Source: Phycisphaerae bacterium (GTDB lineage: Bacteria; Planctomycetota; Phycisphaerae; Phycisphaerales; UBA1924). From it: a stretch of DNA of 64,000 nt. The number at the start of each line of letters is the position of its first letter. The first letter of the stretch is position 1. Below the pieces are notes generated by a model that had not been told where the DNA came from, did no database searches, and was given only the letters and a program-made list of their open reading frames with translations. The DNA is taken from the NCBI GenBank assembly GCA_030432255.1, contig JAUIHS010000011.1:81332-145331 (forward strand), written 5' to 3'. This document shows, piece after piece, positions 15,779-24,944 of the stretch. The translations under genes were made by a program, and so were the position numbers.

Positions 15779-18240
15779 GACGGATCTCCAAACGTGCGCG
15801 AACGGTACGAGAGCGTGATCACCGTCAGCGAACTGATCGGCATCAGCACCGCCGCGAGCAACGGTGTGATCAGTCCACACACCGCCAGCGACGCGAAGAT
15901 CACATTGTACCCGAGGCTGATCGCCAGATTCCGGCGAATCACACCAACTGTCCTTCGAGCGCCATCCGTCAATGCCACCAGCGCACCCAGACCCGGTCGC
16001 GACAGGTACACGTCCGCCGCCGCGAGACTCGCCTCCGCGCCAGCGTGTGCCGCGATGCCGACCGTCGCGCCGGCGATCGCCGCAGCGTCGTTGACCCCAT
16101 CCCCCACGATCACCGTCGGTTCACGCTCGGCGCTCTCGCGCACGATGGCGAGTTTCTCCTCCGGCGTTGCCCCACCGATGGATGCCTCCGGAGCGATCCC
16201 CAGGCGCCGGGCGACGAGCGACACGATCTCCGGGTGATCGCCCGACACGATCCCCGGTCGCCAACCCCGATCCGTCAGTTCCGTAACCGCCCGGTGTGCG
16301 TCCTCGCGGATTGGATCGCCAAGACCCGCAAGTCCGGCGACCTCCCCATCGATGCATACGAATGTCGGTGTCATGCCCTGCAACAGCAGTTCATGCTCCG
16401 ACTGCGCCAGCGTGCTCGGTATCGGTATGCCCTCGTCTATCACGAACACGCGCGATCCCACCACGACTCGATGTCCCCGGATCACGGCACGCACGCCGCC
16501 ACCAATCACTTCCTCGATCATCGTGGCTTCCGGAAGCGGTGCGGTCACGGCCCGACGCAACGCCTCCGCGGTCGGGTGCATCGAGTGGGCTTCGGCAGCC
16601 GCGGCGAACACCCTGGCCTCCTCGGTCCCCTGCCACCACGCCACGCGCATCACGCCTTCGGTGAGCGTACCGGTCTTGTCGAGCAGGAGGCGTGCCGGTC
16701 GACTCAGCGCTTCGATGACGTCTCCGCCCTTGATCAGTATCCCTCGCCGCGCGGCCTGTCCCAGCGCTGCATCAATCGCCAGCGGTGTGGCCAGTCCCAG
16801 GGCACACGGGCATGTCACGATCAGGAGCGATGTGGTGACCTCCGAGATGCGAGAGGCATCGATGAACCACCACGCCAGTGCGCACGCACCGGCGACACAC
16901 AGCACCGCTGCCACGAACCAGCGCGCAATGCGATCTGCCGCCTGGACGATCCGTGGCTTTCGCTGCGACGCTTCCTCAACGAGCTGCATGATCCGCGCCA
17001 CGCGCGTCTCCTGGCCCGTCGCGGTGACATGGGCACGGAAAGTCCGAGACAGGTTGACCGATCCCGCGAAGATCTGCTCTCCCGCTTTGGCCGTGATGGG
17101 TCGCGACTCTCCGCTCAACAGCGACAGGTCGAGCGTCGTGGTGCCACGGGTGATGCAGGCATCCACCGGGATACGCTCACCCGGACGCACCTCGATCTCC
17201 TCATCGCACTCCACCGCTTCGAGCGGCACCTGCCGCGCGGTCCCGTCCCGCACCACCCGCACATCGCCGGGCGTCAGTGAGAAGAGAAGTTCCACGGCAT
17301 CCGCCGCGCTGCGCTGCTGACGATGCTGGATCCAACGGCCGATCAGCAACAGGAAGACGAGTGCCGTCACGGAATCAAAGTAGATCTCGCCCCGTGCCAG
17401 TACTGTATTCGCGACGCCGGTTCCGCCACCGGCCAGCAGACCGAGTGCAATCGGCACGTCCATGTTCAGTGTGCGTGCACGAAGCGCACTCAACGCACCG
17501 CGAAAGAAGAGCTGCCCGGGCCATGCGAGGGCCACGATCCCGATGATCATGCTCGACCATCGGAACAACTGTTCGAACTCGGTCGCCATGCCCTCGAACA
17601 ATCCCGCATACAGCGCCACCGAGAGCAGCATCGCGTTTCCCGCACACGCACCCGCAACGCCGATCCGGATCAGCATCGCGCGATCCTCGGAGCGGCGAGC
17701 TTCCTGTCGCCCACGCTGAGACGCCGGGTGCGGCGTATATCCCAGTTCGTCCAGCACAGATGCAATCGAACTCAGCGACTGTTGTGATGCATCCCAGACC
17801 AATCGCACCTGACGACGGCGGAAGTCCACTCTGGACTCCACCACGCCCCGGGCGACCCGCGGCAGTCGCTCAATCAACCAGATGCACGCTGCACAATGCA
17901 TCCCTTCCACGACCAGCGTGATCGCAGACATCCCGTCCGTCTGCGCCGTGGCATACATGTCGAGGAATGTCGGGTCATCAAAGTGTTCGAACGACTCACG
18001 CCGCGGCGACACCGGAATCGGCGCATCGATTGCCGGAACACATTCACGGACCCGGTAGTATTCCTTCAACCCCAGTTGCTGAATCAGTGCATACGCGCCA
18101 CGGCATCCGTGACAACAGAACTGCGTCTCAGCGGCGGGGTCCGGATCCACAAGGCCCGCCGGGACCGGCAGGCCGCAATGTGTACACATCACACCGCGCC
18201 GGGATGGGCTGACCGCCTTGTCGTTCTCAGTGCGGGGCAT
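15769..18240 (-). CDS. ccoI: copper-transporting P-type ATPase CcoI/FixI
   Basis: This 823-residue P1B-type ATPase exports Cu across the inner membrane to supply the CuB centre of cbb3 oxidase. The N-terminal Cys-rich segment (CTHCGLPVP...FCCHGCRGAY) precedes a heavy-metal-associated domain with GMHCAACIWL. The membrane ion-binding motif is CPC (VTCPCALGLATPLA), the phosphorylation site is DKTGTLTEG, and the hinge is VGDGVNDAAAI. The frame extends to 18315, but this ATG has GGAG 13 nt upstream and a sensible N terminus; a second in-frame ATG at 18189 is possible. It overlaps the SafE-like gene by 14 nt and ccoS by 10 nt. Confidence 0.95.
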   Translation of the reverse strand: MPRTENDKAVSPSRRGVMCTHCGLPVPAGLVDPDPAAETQFCCHGCRGAYALIQQLGLKEYYRVRECVPAIDAPIPVSPRRESFEHFDDPTFLDMYATAQTDGMSAITLVVEGMHCAACIWLIERLPRVARGVVESRVDFRRRQVRLVWDASQQSLSSIASVLDELGYTPHPASQRGRQEARRSEDRAMLIRIGVAGACAGNAMLLSVALYAGLFEGMATEFEQLFRWSSMIIGIVALAWPGQLFFRGALSALRARTLNMDVPIALGLLAGGGTGVANTVLARGEIYFDSVTALVFLLLIGRWIQHRQQRSAADAVELLFSLTPGDVRVVRDGTARQVPLEAVECDEEIEVRPGERIPVDACITRGTTTLDLSLLSGESRPITAKAGEQIFAGSVNLSRTFRAHVTATGQETRVARIMQLVEEASQRKPRIVQAADRIARWFVAAVLCVAGACALAWWFIDASRISEVTTSLLIVTCPCALGLATPLAIDAALGQAARRGILIKGGDVIEALSRPARLLLDKTGTLTEGVMRVAWWQGTEEARVFAAAAEAHSMHPTAEALRRAVTAPLPEATMIEEVIGGGVRAVIRGHRVVVGSRVFVIDEGIPIPSTLAQSEHELLLQGMTPTFVCIDGEVAGLAGLGDPIREDAHRAVTELTDRGWRPGIVSGDHPEIVSLVARRLGIAPEASIGGATPEEKLAIVRESAEREPTVIVGDGVNDAAAIAGATVGIAAHAGAEASLAAADVYLSRPGLGALVALTDGARRTVGVIRRNLAISLGYNVIFASLAVCGLITPLLAAVLMPISSLTVITLSYRSRTFGDPSWR

Positions 18241-19018
18241 GGCAGCACGGCAGCTCCGACTGGTCAATGGACTCGACCTGCTCCACGAGGTCTTCCGCCG
18301 AGGCGTGCGAAGCATTGATCGTCGTCGCGGAGAGCGGTTCCGGAGCGGGGATCACAAGTCGCTGGCCAACCGTGACAATGCCGGCAAAGATGATCGCGAG
18401 CGATGTCAATGCGGGGACATGCCGACCCAATCGGCCCGCGAGGCGACGAGCCAGTCCACCCACCGTCACCAGGACCGGCACCGTGCCCAGCCAGAAGACA
18501 GCCATCACGACCGGCCCCTCGAGTGGGCTTGCCGTGCTCGCGGCCACGATCACAAACATGTACAGCCAGCCACAGGGCAGAAGCGTGGTCAGCAGGCCGA
18601 TGAGCAGGGCACGCGTCATCGGACGCTGGCGCATGGCGAACGCGTGTGCCTTCTCAACGAACCTTGTCCAGCGCCTAGGGACCGGTGCCTTGGGAATCCG
18701 TACCCCCTTGAGCCGCAGCAGCGCGACGACCCCGAAGATGATCATGGCTCCACCCGCAGCCACCGCCGCTGTGCGCTGGAAGCCCACGAATGATCCCCCG
18801 ATGTCGAGTCCGGCACCGATGAGCCCGGCGATCGCCCCCAGCGTCATGTACGTCACGAGCCGGCCGCCGTGATATCCCGCGTGCAATGACAGGGCGCCTT
18901 TCGCCTTCGGGTCCCCGCCGGTGATCGCAAGGAGCACGAACGCTCCGCACATGCCGGCGCAGTGGAGTGAGCCGGTAAGACTGGCAACGAAGATCGTGAG
19001 CACGAGGCCCATCGTCAT
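18227..19018 (-). CDS. SafE/DsbD-like membrane protein of the cbb3 cluster
   Basis: This 263-residue polytopic membrane protein has the GSLHCAGMCGAF signature near its N terminus and a second conserved patch, LLTTLLPCGWLYMF, both typical of the TauE/SafE-like DsbD_2 family that sits in ccoGHIS clusters. The C terminus is Cys-Cys-His-x-x-His. A role in moving copper or reductant for oxidase assembly is likely from context. The start at 19018 is chosen because AGGAAGG lies 8 nt upstream; the longer open frame overlaps ccoH and is not family-like. It sits 4 nt after ccoH and overlaps ccoI. Confidence 0.85.
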   Translation of the reverse strand: MTMGLVLTIFVASLTGSLHCAGMCGAFVLLAITGGDPKAKGALSLHAGYHGGRLVTYMTLGAIAGLIGAGLDIGGSFVGFQRTAAVAAGGAMIIFGVVALLRLKGVRIPKAPVPRRWTRFVEKAHAFAMRQRPMTRALLIGLLTTLLPCGWLYMFVIVAASTASPLEGPVVMAVFWLGTVPVLVTVGGLARRLAGRLGRHVPALTSLAIIFAGIVTVGQRLVIPAPEPLSATTINASHASAEDLVEQVESIDQSELPCCHAPH

Positions 19019-19022
19019 GACA

Positions 19023-19511
19023 TCAGCCTTCCTTGCCCGGTGACGGAATGAAGGCCCGGTGACTGGCGACGTACGTGTCGTCGCCGCGAGTTGCCCGGAT
19101 GCGGACCTCCCACTCACCAGCCGAATGGATCTCGAAGTCGCCGACATGGACGCCGCCCATTTCCGACTCGAGCTTCACATTCTGGCGATGCTTCGAATAC
19201 CGGTTGGGGAACATCTCGACGTGCACCGCCGCGTCCTCCACAGCGATCCCCGCTTCATCCGTCATGGTGATGATCACGCGGCCCTTCCGACCCTCCACAG
19301 GGATGATCCGGACATCGGATGTCCAGCCGAGCCCTTCTGATGCGCGGCGTTCCGCGATCTGGTTATCCCAGTCCACGGCCTTGTCGTAGTAGCCCTCTTC
19401 CACCGCAAACGAGGGGTCGGAGTTTGCGGCGATGATCATTGTCACACCGATGAGCACATCGAAGATCAGAATCGACGCGAGGAACCAGGGCCAGAATCGT
19501 CCGCTCTTCAT
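19023..19511 (-). CDS. ccoH: FixH family protein CcoH
   Basis: This 162-residue protein has one N-terminal membrane helix (FWPWFLASILIFDVLIGVTM) and a periplasmic beta domain. The DPSFAVEEGYYDKAVDWD segment is the family hallmark. CcoH/FixH stabilises cbb3 oxidase assembly intermediates. It overlaps ccoG by 4 nt (ATGA), so it is translated in coupling with it. Confidence 0.93.
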   Translation of the reverse strand: MKSGRFWPWFLASILIFDVLIGVTMIIAANSDPSFAVEEGYYDKAVDWDNQIAERRASEGLGWTSDVRIIPVEGRKGRVIITMTDEAGIAVEDAAVHVEMFPNRYSKHRQNVKLESEMGGVHVGDFEIHSAGEWEVRIRATRGDDTYVASHRAFIPSPGKEG

Positions 19512-20947
19512 GGTGTGTCTCCAGTCTTCTCGACGGCCCTTGATTCATCCGGGCCAACCAGCCTGTAGGTGTGCTCGACATTCAACGCCGCCGAGGTCAC
19601 ACCGATCTTGATCGGCACGCTGCCCTCTGAAAAGATATGCCCGGGCGAGACGATCAGCACGTCAATGGTCTTGGTCGCTCCGGGATCGATCGTCACCGGA
19701 TTGCCCTCGGGGACCACCAATTCGCAGTCCGCGAGGTTGTCCGCCAGCGTGTAGGACGCCACCACGCCACTTCGGTTGGTGATCTTCACACGCATCTGGT
19801 TCGACACCATGCCGCCCTCCATCATCATGAAGGGACGGCCCTTGCCGCGAAGCAACACCACGTCCGCCGAGTTCTTCCCCGCGAAGACAAAGATGAAAGC
19901 GGTGATCAGAATGGCGAGGAACGTCGGATACAGGAAGACCCGCGGCCGCAGCAGGCTCCAGTGACCATCCTCCACCGCAGCCTGCGAGCTGTAGCGGATC
20001 AGTCCGATCTTCCGTCCCAGTTTCTTCATCACGGCATCGCAGGCGTCGATGCACTGTGCGCAGCCGATGCACTCCATCTGGAGGCCGTTTCGGATGTCGA
20101 TGCCGGTCGGGCACGTCGTCACACACTTCTTGCAATCGACGCAGTCTCCGACCGCTGGCGTCTCCTCCTGGAGCACATCGAGGGCGACATCACCCGTTGG
20201 CTTCTTCTTGCGCTTCATTTTCCCGCGTGGTTCGCCGCGTTCCTGGTCATACGTGACGATCAGCGAGTTGCGATCGAGCATGACGGACTGGAAGCGCCCG
20301 TACGGGCACATCACGATGCACACCTGTTCGCGGAAGAAGCCGAAGTCGAAGAGCATCAGGCCTGTCACCGCGGCCATGACGATGAATGCGGTGGGGTGCT
20401 CCAGTGGCGATGTCTGCACCCACTGGAACAGCGTTTCGATGCCGACGAAGTAGGCAAGGAACGTATGTGCGAGATAGACGGCGCAGATGAAGTACACGAT
20501 GTACTTGATGGTCCGACGCAGCCCGGAGGTCTTTCGCGCCCGTCCGGGCGCGCCTTCGATCAGTCGTTCGAGTGGGCGGAACAGGAATTCCATGTACACC
20601 GTCTGCGGACACGCCCAGCCGCACCAGATCCGGCCGAGCAGCGCCGTGATCAGGAAGATCGAGACGAAGAGGCAGAGCATGAACAGGGCCAGCAGCAGCG
20701 TATCCGTCGGCAGGAACGTGAAGCCGAAGATGGTGAACTCGCGATGCGCGATATCGAGCAGAATCGTCGGTTTATCGTTGATCTTCGTGTACGGAATGAT
20801 CGTGAAGAGTGCGATCAGGATGTACGCCACGATCCGACGACGAAGCAGGAAACGTCCCGGCGACAACTTGGGACGCAACCAGTTGCGCGATCCGTCCTTG
20901 TTCAATGTCGAGAGGACATGCTCTTCCGGTTCCAGCAGCGTTGCCAT
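19508..20947 (-). CDS. ccoG: cytochrome c oxidase accessory protein CcoG
   Basis: This membrane ferredoxin-like protein of 479 residues has five predicted membrane helices, GRIWCGWACPQTVYMEFLFR in the loop after helix 2, and two 4Fe-4S motifs (CVDCKKCVTTCP and CIGCAQCIDACD). A C-terminal Ig-like domain follows. CcoG/FixG is a copper reductase that supports cbb3 biogenesis. Two adjacent ATG codons exist; the second (20947) is placed 6 nt after GGGAGG, whereas the first would be only 3 nt away, so the second is preferred. It follows ccoP after 31 nt and overlaps ccoH. Confidence 0.94.
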   Translation of the reverse strand: MATLLEPEEHVLSTLNKDGSRNWLRPKLSPGRFLLRRRIVAYILIALFTIIPYTKINDKPTILLDIAHREFTIFGFTFLPTDTLLLALFMLCLFVSIFLITALLGRIWCGWACPQTVYMEFLFRPLERLIEGAPGRARKTSGLRRTIKYIVYFICAVYLAHTFLAYFVGIETLFQWVQTSPLEHPTAFIVMAAVTGLMLFDFGFFREQVCIVMCPYGRFQSVMLDRNSLIVTYDQERGEPRGKMKRKKKPTGDVALDVLQEETPAVGDCVDCKKCVTTCPTGIDIRNGLQMECIGCAQCIDACDAVMKKLGRKIGLIRYSSQAAVEDGHWSLLRPRVFLYPTFLAILITAFIFVFAGKNSADVVLLRGKGRPFMMMEGGMVSNQMRVKITNRSGVVASYTLADNLADCELVVPEGNPVTIDPGATKTIDVLIVSPGHIFSEGSVPIKIGVTSAALNVEHTYRLVGPDESRAVEKTGDTP

Positions 20948-20978
20948 CATTCACCTCCCCCAATGAGATCCCGTTGAG

Positions 20979-21596
20979 TCAGTTGCCGGCCGGCTCATAC
21001 TCCGGCCAGGGCGCGGGGACCTCGCCTTCCTTCATCTTGCCCGGGACATTCGTGCCCCGCAGTTTCGCCACGTATGCCGCCAGCAGTGTGATCTGGTTGG
21101 GATGAAGGCGCTTCTCCCACGCCGGCATGGCCCCGGCCCGCGCACCTTCGAGGATCACGGTGCCGATGTCCTCCAGATTCTTCACGTGCAGGTAGGCATC
21201 ATCGGTCATGTTGGGACCCGTGCCCCCCTGCCCCAGCGCACCGTGGCACGCCGCGCACTTGCTGGTGAAGATTGCTTCCGCCACCGGCATGAACCGCTGC
21301 AGGTCATCTTCGTGCATGATCCGCAGGATGGTTTCTTCATTCGGTTCGAGGTCACCGACATCGGCGAAGAGGCGTTCGTAGTGCTGCGCGACTTCGATGT
21401 TGTACTTGTCCTGCTCGCTTGAGCCCGGTCCAAACATGTACACCTGGACGTAGAGGATGGCGAAGATCACGGAGCCGATGAAGATGACATGCCACCATCC
21501 CGGGGTCGGATTGTCGAACTCCTGGATCCCGTCGTAGTTGTGATCAAGCAGCATCGGGTCGTTGCCCGCGCCTTGCTGGTCGTGCTCGCGACTCAT
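20979..21596 (-). CDS. ccoP: cbb3 oxidase subunit III CcoP, monohaem form
   Basis: This 205-residue subunit passes electrons from cytochrome c to the CcoO haem. The N terminus has the family motif YDGIQEFDNPTPGWW, then one membrane helix and a single cytochrome c domain with CAACH near residue 114 and distal Met in GAMPAW. Canonical CcoP is about 300 residues with two haem-c domains, so this one lacks a whole domain; the gene is intact. GTG at 21599 is possible, but ATG 21596 overlaps the ccoQ stop (TGATG) and has GGAGG 7 nt upstream. Confidence 0.93.
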   Translation of the reverse strand: MSREHDQQGAGNDPMLLDHNYDGIQEFDNPTPGWWHVIFIGSVIFAILYVQVYMFGPGSSEQDKYNIEVAQHYERLFADVGDLEPNEETILRIMHEDDLQRFMPVAEAIFTSKCAACHGALGQGGTGPNMTDDAYLHVKNLEDIGTVILEGARAGAMPAWEKRLHPNQITLLAAYVAKLRGTNVPGKMKEGEVPAPWPEYEPAGN

Positions 21597-21796
21597 CACC
21601 GCACCTCCGCAGAATTCTGAGGCTCTTCCAGGTCCATCCCGTCATGCAGCGGCATGTTCGCCGCCCGCTTCATCGCCCGGTCCTGGCCCGGGCGCATCAC
21701 GCGCAGGACGACCAGCAGGAAGACTCCGAGGAATATGACCATCGCAACCACCGGATACACCGACAGGTCCATGTCACGAAGGACGTCCTGAAGCAT
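21596..21796 (-). CDS. ccoQ: cbb3 oxidase subunit CcoQ
   Basis: This 66-residue single-helix protein (YPVVAMVIFLGVFLLVVLRV) is followed by a charged tail; its position between ccoO and ccoP identifies it. CcoQ stabilises the CcoP interaction with the core complex. ATG 21796 overlaps the ccoNO stop in TGATG, with GGAGG 6 nt upstream. Confidence 0.88.
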   Translation of the reverse strand: MLQDVLRDMDLSVYPVVAMVIFLGVFLLVVLRVMRPGQDRAMKRAANMPLHDGMDLEEPQNSAEVR

Positions 21797-24057
21797 CACT
21801 CGCCTCCTTCCGCACCATCGGCCGGCTCTTCTTCTTCAACCGGATTCAGCAGGTCCGTGCCCAACCGCTGCAAGTACGCGATCAGGGCAATCACCTTCTT
21901 GTCCTTTGTCTCGGACGCCGCCGGACCGCCCTGCTCTTCCATCTCCGCGGCGATCAGAGCAGCCTGTTCGCGGGCCATCTCGATGCCCTGCGTCACGTCT
22001 TCCTTCGAGTACGGCACGCCGATCATCGTCATGGCGCGCACTCGACTCGGGATCACATCGTAGTCCAGATCGTCGACCAGCAGCCACGGATACGGCGGCA
22101 TGATCGAGCCCGGTGTGATATCCGGCGGATTGTTGAAGTGGTCCCAGTGCCACAGGTGGTTGCGGACACCACCAACGCGGTGCAGGTCCGGACCGATGCG
22201 TCGCGAGCCCCACTGGAAGGGGTGGTCGTAGACGAATTCGCCCGGCTTCGAGTACTCACCATAGCGTTCCGTCTCGTGGCGCATCGGACGAATCATCTGC
22301 GAGTGACACGTGTAGCACCCCTCGGAGATGTAGATGTCACGTCCCACCAGCTCCAACGGTGTGTAGGGCTTCACGGATGCGATCGTCTCGCGATTCGATT
22401 CCACCAGCCAGGTCGGAATCGCCTCGAACAGGCTGGCGATCGAAACCGCAACCACCACCCACAGGGTGAACTTGACGGGACGGCCTTCCCAGCGGCGGTG
22501 CCAGCTCAGGCTCGTGATCTCGTCCAGCTTCTTGCCCATGCCGACCACGTTCTCCAGATCAGAGGAGTAGGCCGCTTCGGGCTTGTACTTCTTTGCCAGC
22601 GGGGGGGCCTGGTGAGTCGCCTTGGCGTACTCCTTCGGACGGTTCTTCCACGTCATGAAGAAGTTGACACCCATCAGGACCACGCCCAGCAGGAACAGGG
22701 CACCGCCAGCGGCGCGAATCCAGTACATCGGGATCAGGCGGGTCACCGTCTCAATGAACTCGGGATACGCCAGCGAGCCCGTCTCGTCGAACGCACGCCA
22801 CATCAGGCCCTGCGTGATGCCCGCCGCGTACATCGACAGCCAGTACATGAAGATGCCCAGCGTGCCGATCCAGAAGTGAGCGCTGCACAGCTTCTTGCTC
22901 CACAGGTCGGTCTGGTAGAGCCGGGGCAGCAGCCAGTAGATCATGCCGAAGGCCAGGAAGCCGTTCCAGCCCAGTGTGCCCGCATGCACGTGACCGATCG
23001 TCCAGTCCGTGTAGTGCGAGAGTGAGTTCACGCTCTTGACCGACAGCAGCGGACCCTCGAACGTCGACATGCCGTAGAAGGTCACCGCAACGACGAAGAA
23101 CTTCAGGATCGGATCCGCAGCCACCTTGTGCCAGGCGCCCCGAAGCGTCAGCAGACCATTGATCATGCCGCCCCATGAGGGCATCCACAGCATCACGCTG
23201 AAGACCATGCCCAGCGTCGAGGCCCAACTCGGCAATGCCGTGTAATGCAGGTGGTGCGGTCCCGCCCAGATGTAGATGAAGACGAGCGACCAGAAGTGGA
23301 TGATCGACAGCTTGTACGAGAAGACCGGGCGCTCCGCCGCCTTGGGCAGGAAGTAATACATGAGCCCGAGGAATGGCGTGGTCAGGAAGAAGGCCACCGC
23401 GTTGTGGCCGTACCACCACTGGATGAACGCATCCTGCACACCCGCATACCACGAGTAACTCTTCAGCGGGCCCGCAACCATCACAAGGCTGTTGAAGACG
23501 TGCAACACCGCCACGGTGACCACGCTGGCAATGTAGAACCAGATCGCGACGTACAGGTGACGCTCGCGGCGGTTGATCAAGGTCAGCATCAGGTTGGTCC
23601 CGAAGAAGCCAACCCAGACGACTGCAATCGCCAGGTCAATCGGCCACTCCAGTTCCGCGTATTCCTTGCCCTGCGTAAAGCCGAAGGGCAGGGTCAGTGC
23701 GGCGGAGACAATGATCAACTGCCAGCCCCAGAAGTGCAGATTGCTCAGCACGTCACTGTACATCCGCGTCTTGCACAGACGCTGCACGGAGTAGTACACC
23801 GCGGCGAAGATGGCGTTCCCGGCAAACGCGAAGATCGCCGCGTTGGTATGCAGCGGTCTCAGTCGTCCGAAGGAGAACCATGGAAGGCCGAGGTTGGCCT
23901 TGGGGTACGCCAGTTCGATGGCGATATAGACGCCGACCAGCATCGCCACGAAGCCCCAGATGAACGTGGCAAGGGTGAACTTGCGGACAATCGCATCGTC
24001 GTACGTGAAAGTCTCGAGGGGGAGACCATCCGCTCTCGAAGCGGCAGAGTCGGTCAT
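21796..24057 (-). CDS. ccoNO: fused cbb3 oxidase subunits I and II (CcoNO)
   Basis: This 753-residue fusion protein is the catalytic core of the high-affinity terminal oxidase. Residues 1-480 are CcoN, with haem and CuB ligands in LRPLHTNAAIF, WWYGHNAVAFF, AGPHHLHYTALP and TIGHVHAGTLGWNG. After a linker, residues about 525-753 are CcoO, with one membrane helix (TLWVVVAVSIASLFEAIPTW) and a haem-c site CYTCH at 581-585. In most proteobacteria these are separate genes; the fusion is known in other phyla. The start ATG has AGGAG upstream. This is the first gene of an eight-gene operon ending with ccoS. Confidence 0.96.
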   Translation of the reverse strand: MTDSAASRADGLPLETFTYDDAIVRKFTLATFIWGFVAMLVGVYIAIELAYPKANLGLPWFSFGRLRPLHTNAAIFAFAGNAIFAAVYYSVQRLCKTRMYSDVLSNLHFWGWQLIIVSAALTLPFGFTQGKEYAELEWPIDLAIAVVWVGFFGTNLMLTLINRRERHLYVAIWFYIASVVTVAVLHVFNSLVMVAGPLKSYSWYAGVQDAFIQWWYGHNAVAFFLTTPFLGLMYYFLPKAAERPVFSYKLSIIHFWSLVFIYIWAGPHHLHYTALPSWASTLGMVFSVMLWMPSWGGMINGLLTLRGAWHKVAADPILKFFVVAVTFYGMSTFEGPLLSVKSVNSLSHYTDWTIGHVHAGTLGWNGFLAFGMIYWLLPRLYQTDLWSKKLCSAHFWIGTLGIFMYWLSMYAAGITQGLMWRAFDETGSLAYPEFIETVTRLIPMYWIRAAGGALFLLGVVLMGVNFFMTWKNRPKEYAKATHQAPPLAKKYKPEAAYSSDLENVVGMGKKLDEITSLSWHRRWEGRPVKFTLWVVVAVSIASLFEAIPTWLVESNRETIASVKPYTPLELVGRDIYISEGCYTCHSQMIRPMRHETERYGEYSKPGEFVYDHPFQWGSRRIGPDLHRVGGVRNHLWHWDHFNNPPDITPGSIMPPYPWLLVDDLDYDVIPSRVRAMTMIGVPYSKEDVTQGIEMAREQAALIAAEMEEQGGPAASETKDKKVIALIAYLQRLGTDLLNPVEEEEPADGAEGGE

Positions 24058-24146
24058 CGCATCCTTCTCCTGTCTCGATCGGAAGAGCGCCGGGCATGTC
24101 CGGCGGTTGCGAGGTGTCGGTGCCCTTCTGAGAGCATCGGACGGAC

Positions 24147-24175
24147 AGAATAATCAGGTTGATCGAACAAATCCA
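24147..24175 (-). promoter_or_regulatory. candidate promoter of the cbb3 operon
   Basis: On the minus strand TGGATT (24175-24170), a 17-nt spacer and TATTCT (24152-24147) lie about 90 nt before ccoNO. The same TATTCT -10 recurs in the better promoter at 61627-61654. The -35 is weak, so an activator may be needed. Confidence 0.35.
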
Positions 24176-24196
24176 GATATTGAGAGTTGTTTCTCC

Positions 24197-24216
24197 GAAA
24201 TATAATTGGTAATTTC
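24197..24216. promoter_or_regulatory. inverted repeat in the ccoNO/rrf2 divergent region, possible Rrf2 site
   Basis: GAAAT and ATTTC arms flank a 10-nt AT-rich centre that contains TATAAT (24201-24206), a perfect -10 for the rightward gene. An AT-rich dyad between a regulator and its divergent operon is the usual place for a self-regulating operator. Confidence 0.45.
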
Positions 24217-24309
24217 ATTCGGATCTCCGTATCGAACCACTCCGGTGCGGATGATCAGGATTCGTGTCCGGAATCGCAACCCCCTCACCGGGGCCCCAGG
24301 AGCCCACGC

Positions 24310-24801
24310 GTGTACGGAAGACAGACCGAGATCGCCATCGCGGCGATGTCCGTTCTCGCTGAGATCTACGACGATGACTGCCCTCGACTTCGCGCCTCGG
24401 AAATCGCCGAAGTCCGTTCCCTGCAGCGTCCCTTCGTCGCCAAGATCCTCACGATGCTCTCGCAGGCTGGTCTTGTCACCGGCTCACCGGGACCGGGTGG
24501 TGGCTATGCCCTGGCCCGGCATCCCAACGAGATTCAACTCGCCGAGGTGGCCCAGATCTTCGAGCGGGAGACCGATGACACCAACTGTCCATTCGGGACT
24601 GGAGAGTGCGGCGACGGGAATCCGTGTCCGCTGCATCACAAGCTCACGGACATTCAGAGTGCCGTGAGCGAACTCCTCGACGGCACCACCTTTGACGTCT
24701 TCAGGCGTGCCAATGTCACCGCCGGGCGTCAGAGAACCCCCTCACCGGTGGAGGGCATTGGCCGGCGAATGGCCTATCGCGCCTCAAGAACCCGAAGCTG
24801 A
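24310..24801 (+). CDS. Rrf2-family Fe-S transcription regulator
   Basis: This 163-residue winged-helix regulator (MYGRQTEIAIAAMSVLAEIY; LRASEIAEVRSLQRPFVAKI; GPGGGYALAR wing) has three cysteines as C-x6-C-x5-C followed by HH. That resembles the Fe-S ligand loop of IscR/NsrR-type members. Such proteins sense iron-sulfur status, NO or redox. The frame is open from 24187, but the family N terminus begins at this GTG and AGGAG lies 7 nt upstream. It is divergent from the cbb3 operon, so it probably controls that operon and itself. Confidence 0.88.
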   Translation: MYGRQTEIAIAAMSVLAEIYDDDCPRLRASEIAEVRSLQRPFVAKILTMLSQAGLVTGSPGPGGGYALARHPNEIQLAEVAQIFERETDDTNCPFGTGECGDGNPCPLHHKLTDIQSAVSELLDGTTFDVFRRANVTAGRQRTPSPVEGIGRRMAYRASRTRS

Positions 24802-24944
24802 GGAACTGATAACCCGGAGGAATTCAGGGAGAGACTTCGGGCGGCCAGATGCTCCGACCCCGCAGTCCACCCACCTCCAGGCCCCGATGCCACACCCGGG
24901 GCATCCCAGATGCCCCTCGAATGGGGACCACTCGTGAAATTCAA

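Noticed and set aside
22138..23025. Long open frame on the plus strand inside ccoNO
   Set aside because: It is antisense to a fully conserved oxidase gene; the protein is Arg/His-rich with no recognisable motif. Similar antisense frames over ccoG (19637-20977) and the binding protein (13563-14726) are rejected for the same reason.
24159..24170. FNR-like box TTGATCGAACAA upstream of ccoNO
   Set aside because: Only the left half matches TTGAT-N4-ATCAA and the spacing is wrong.
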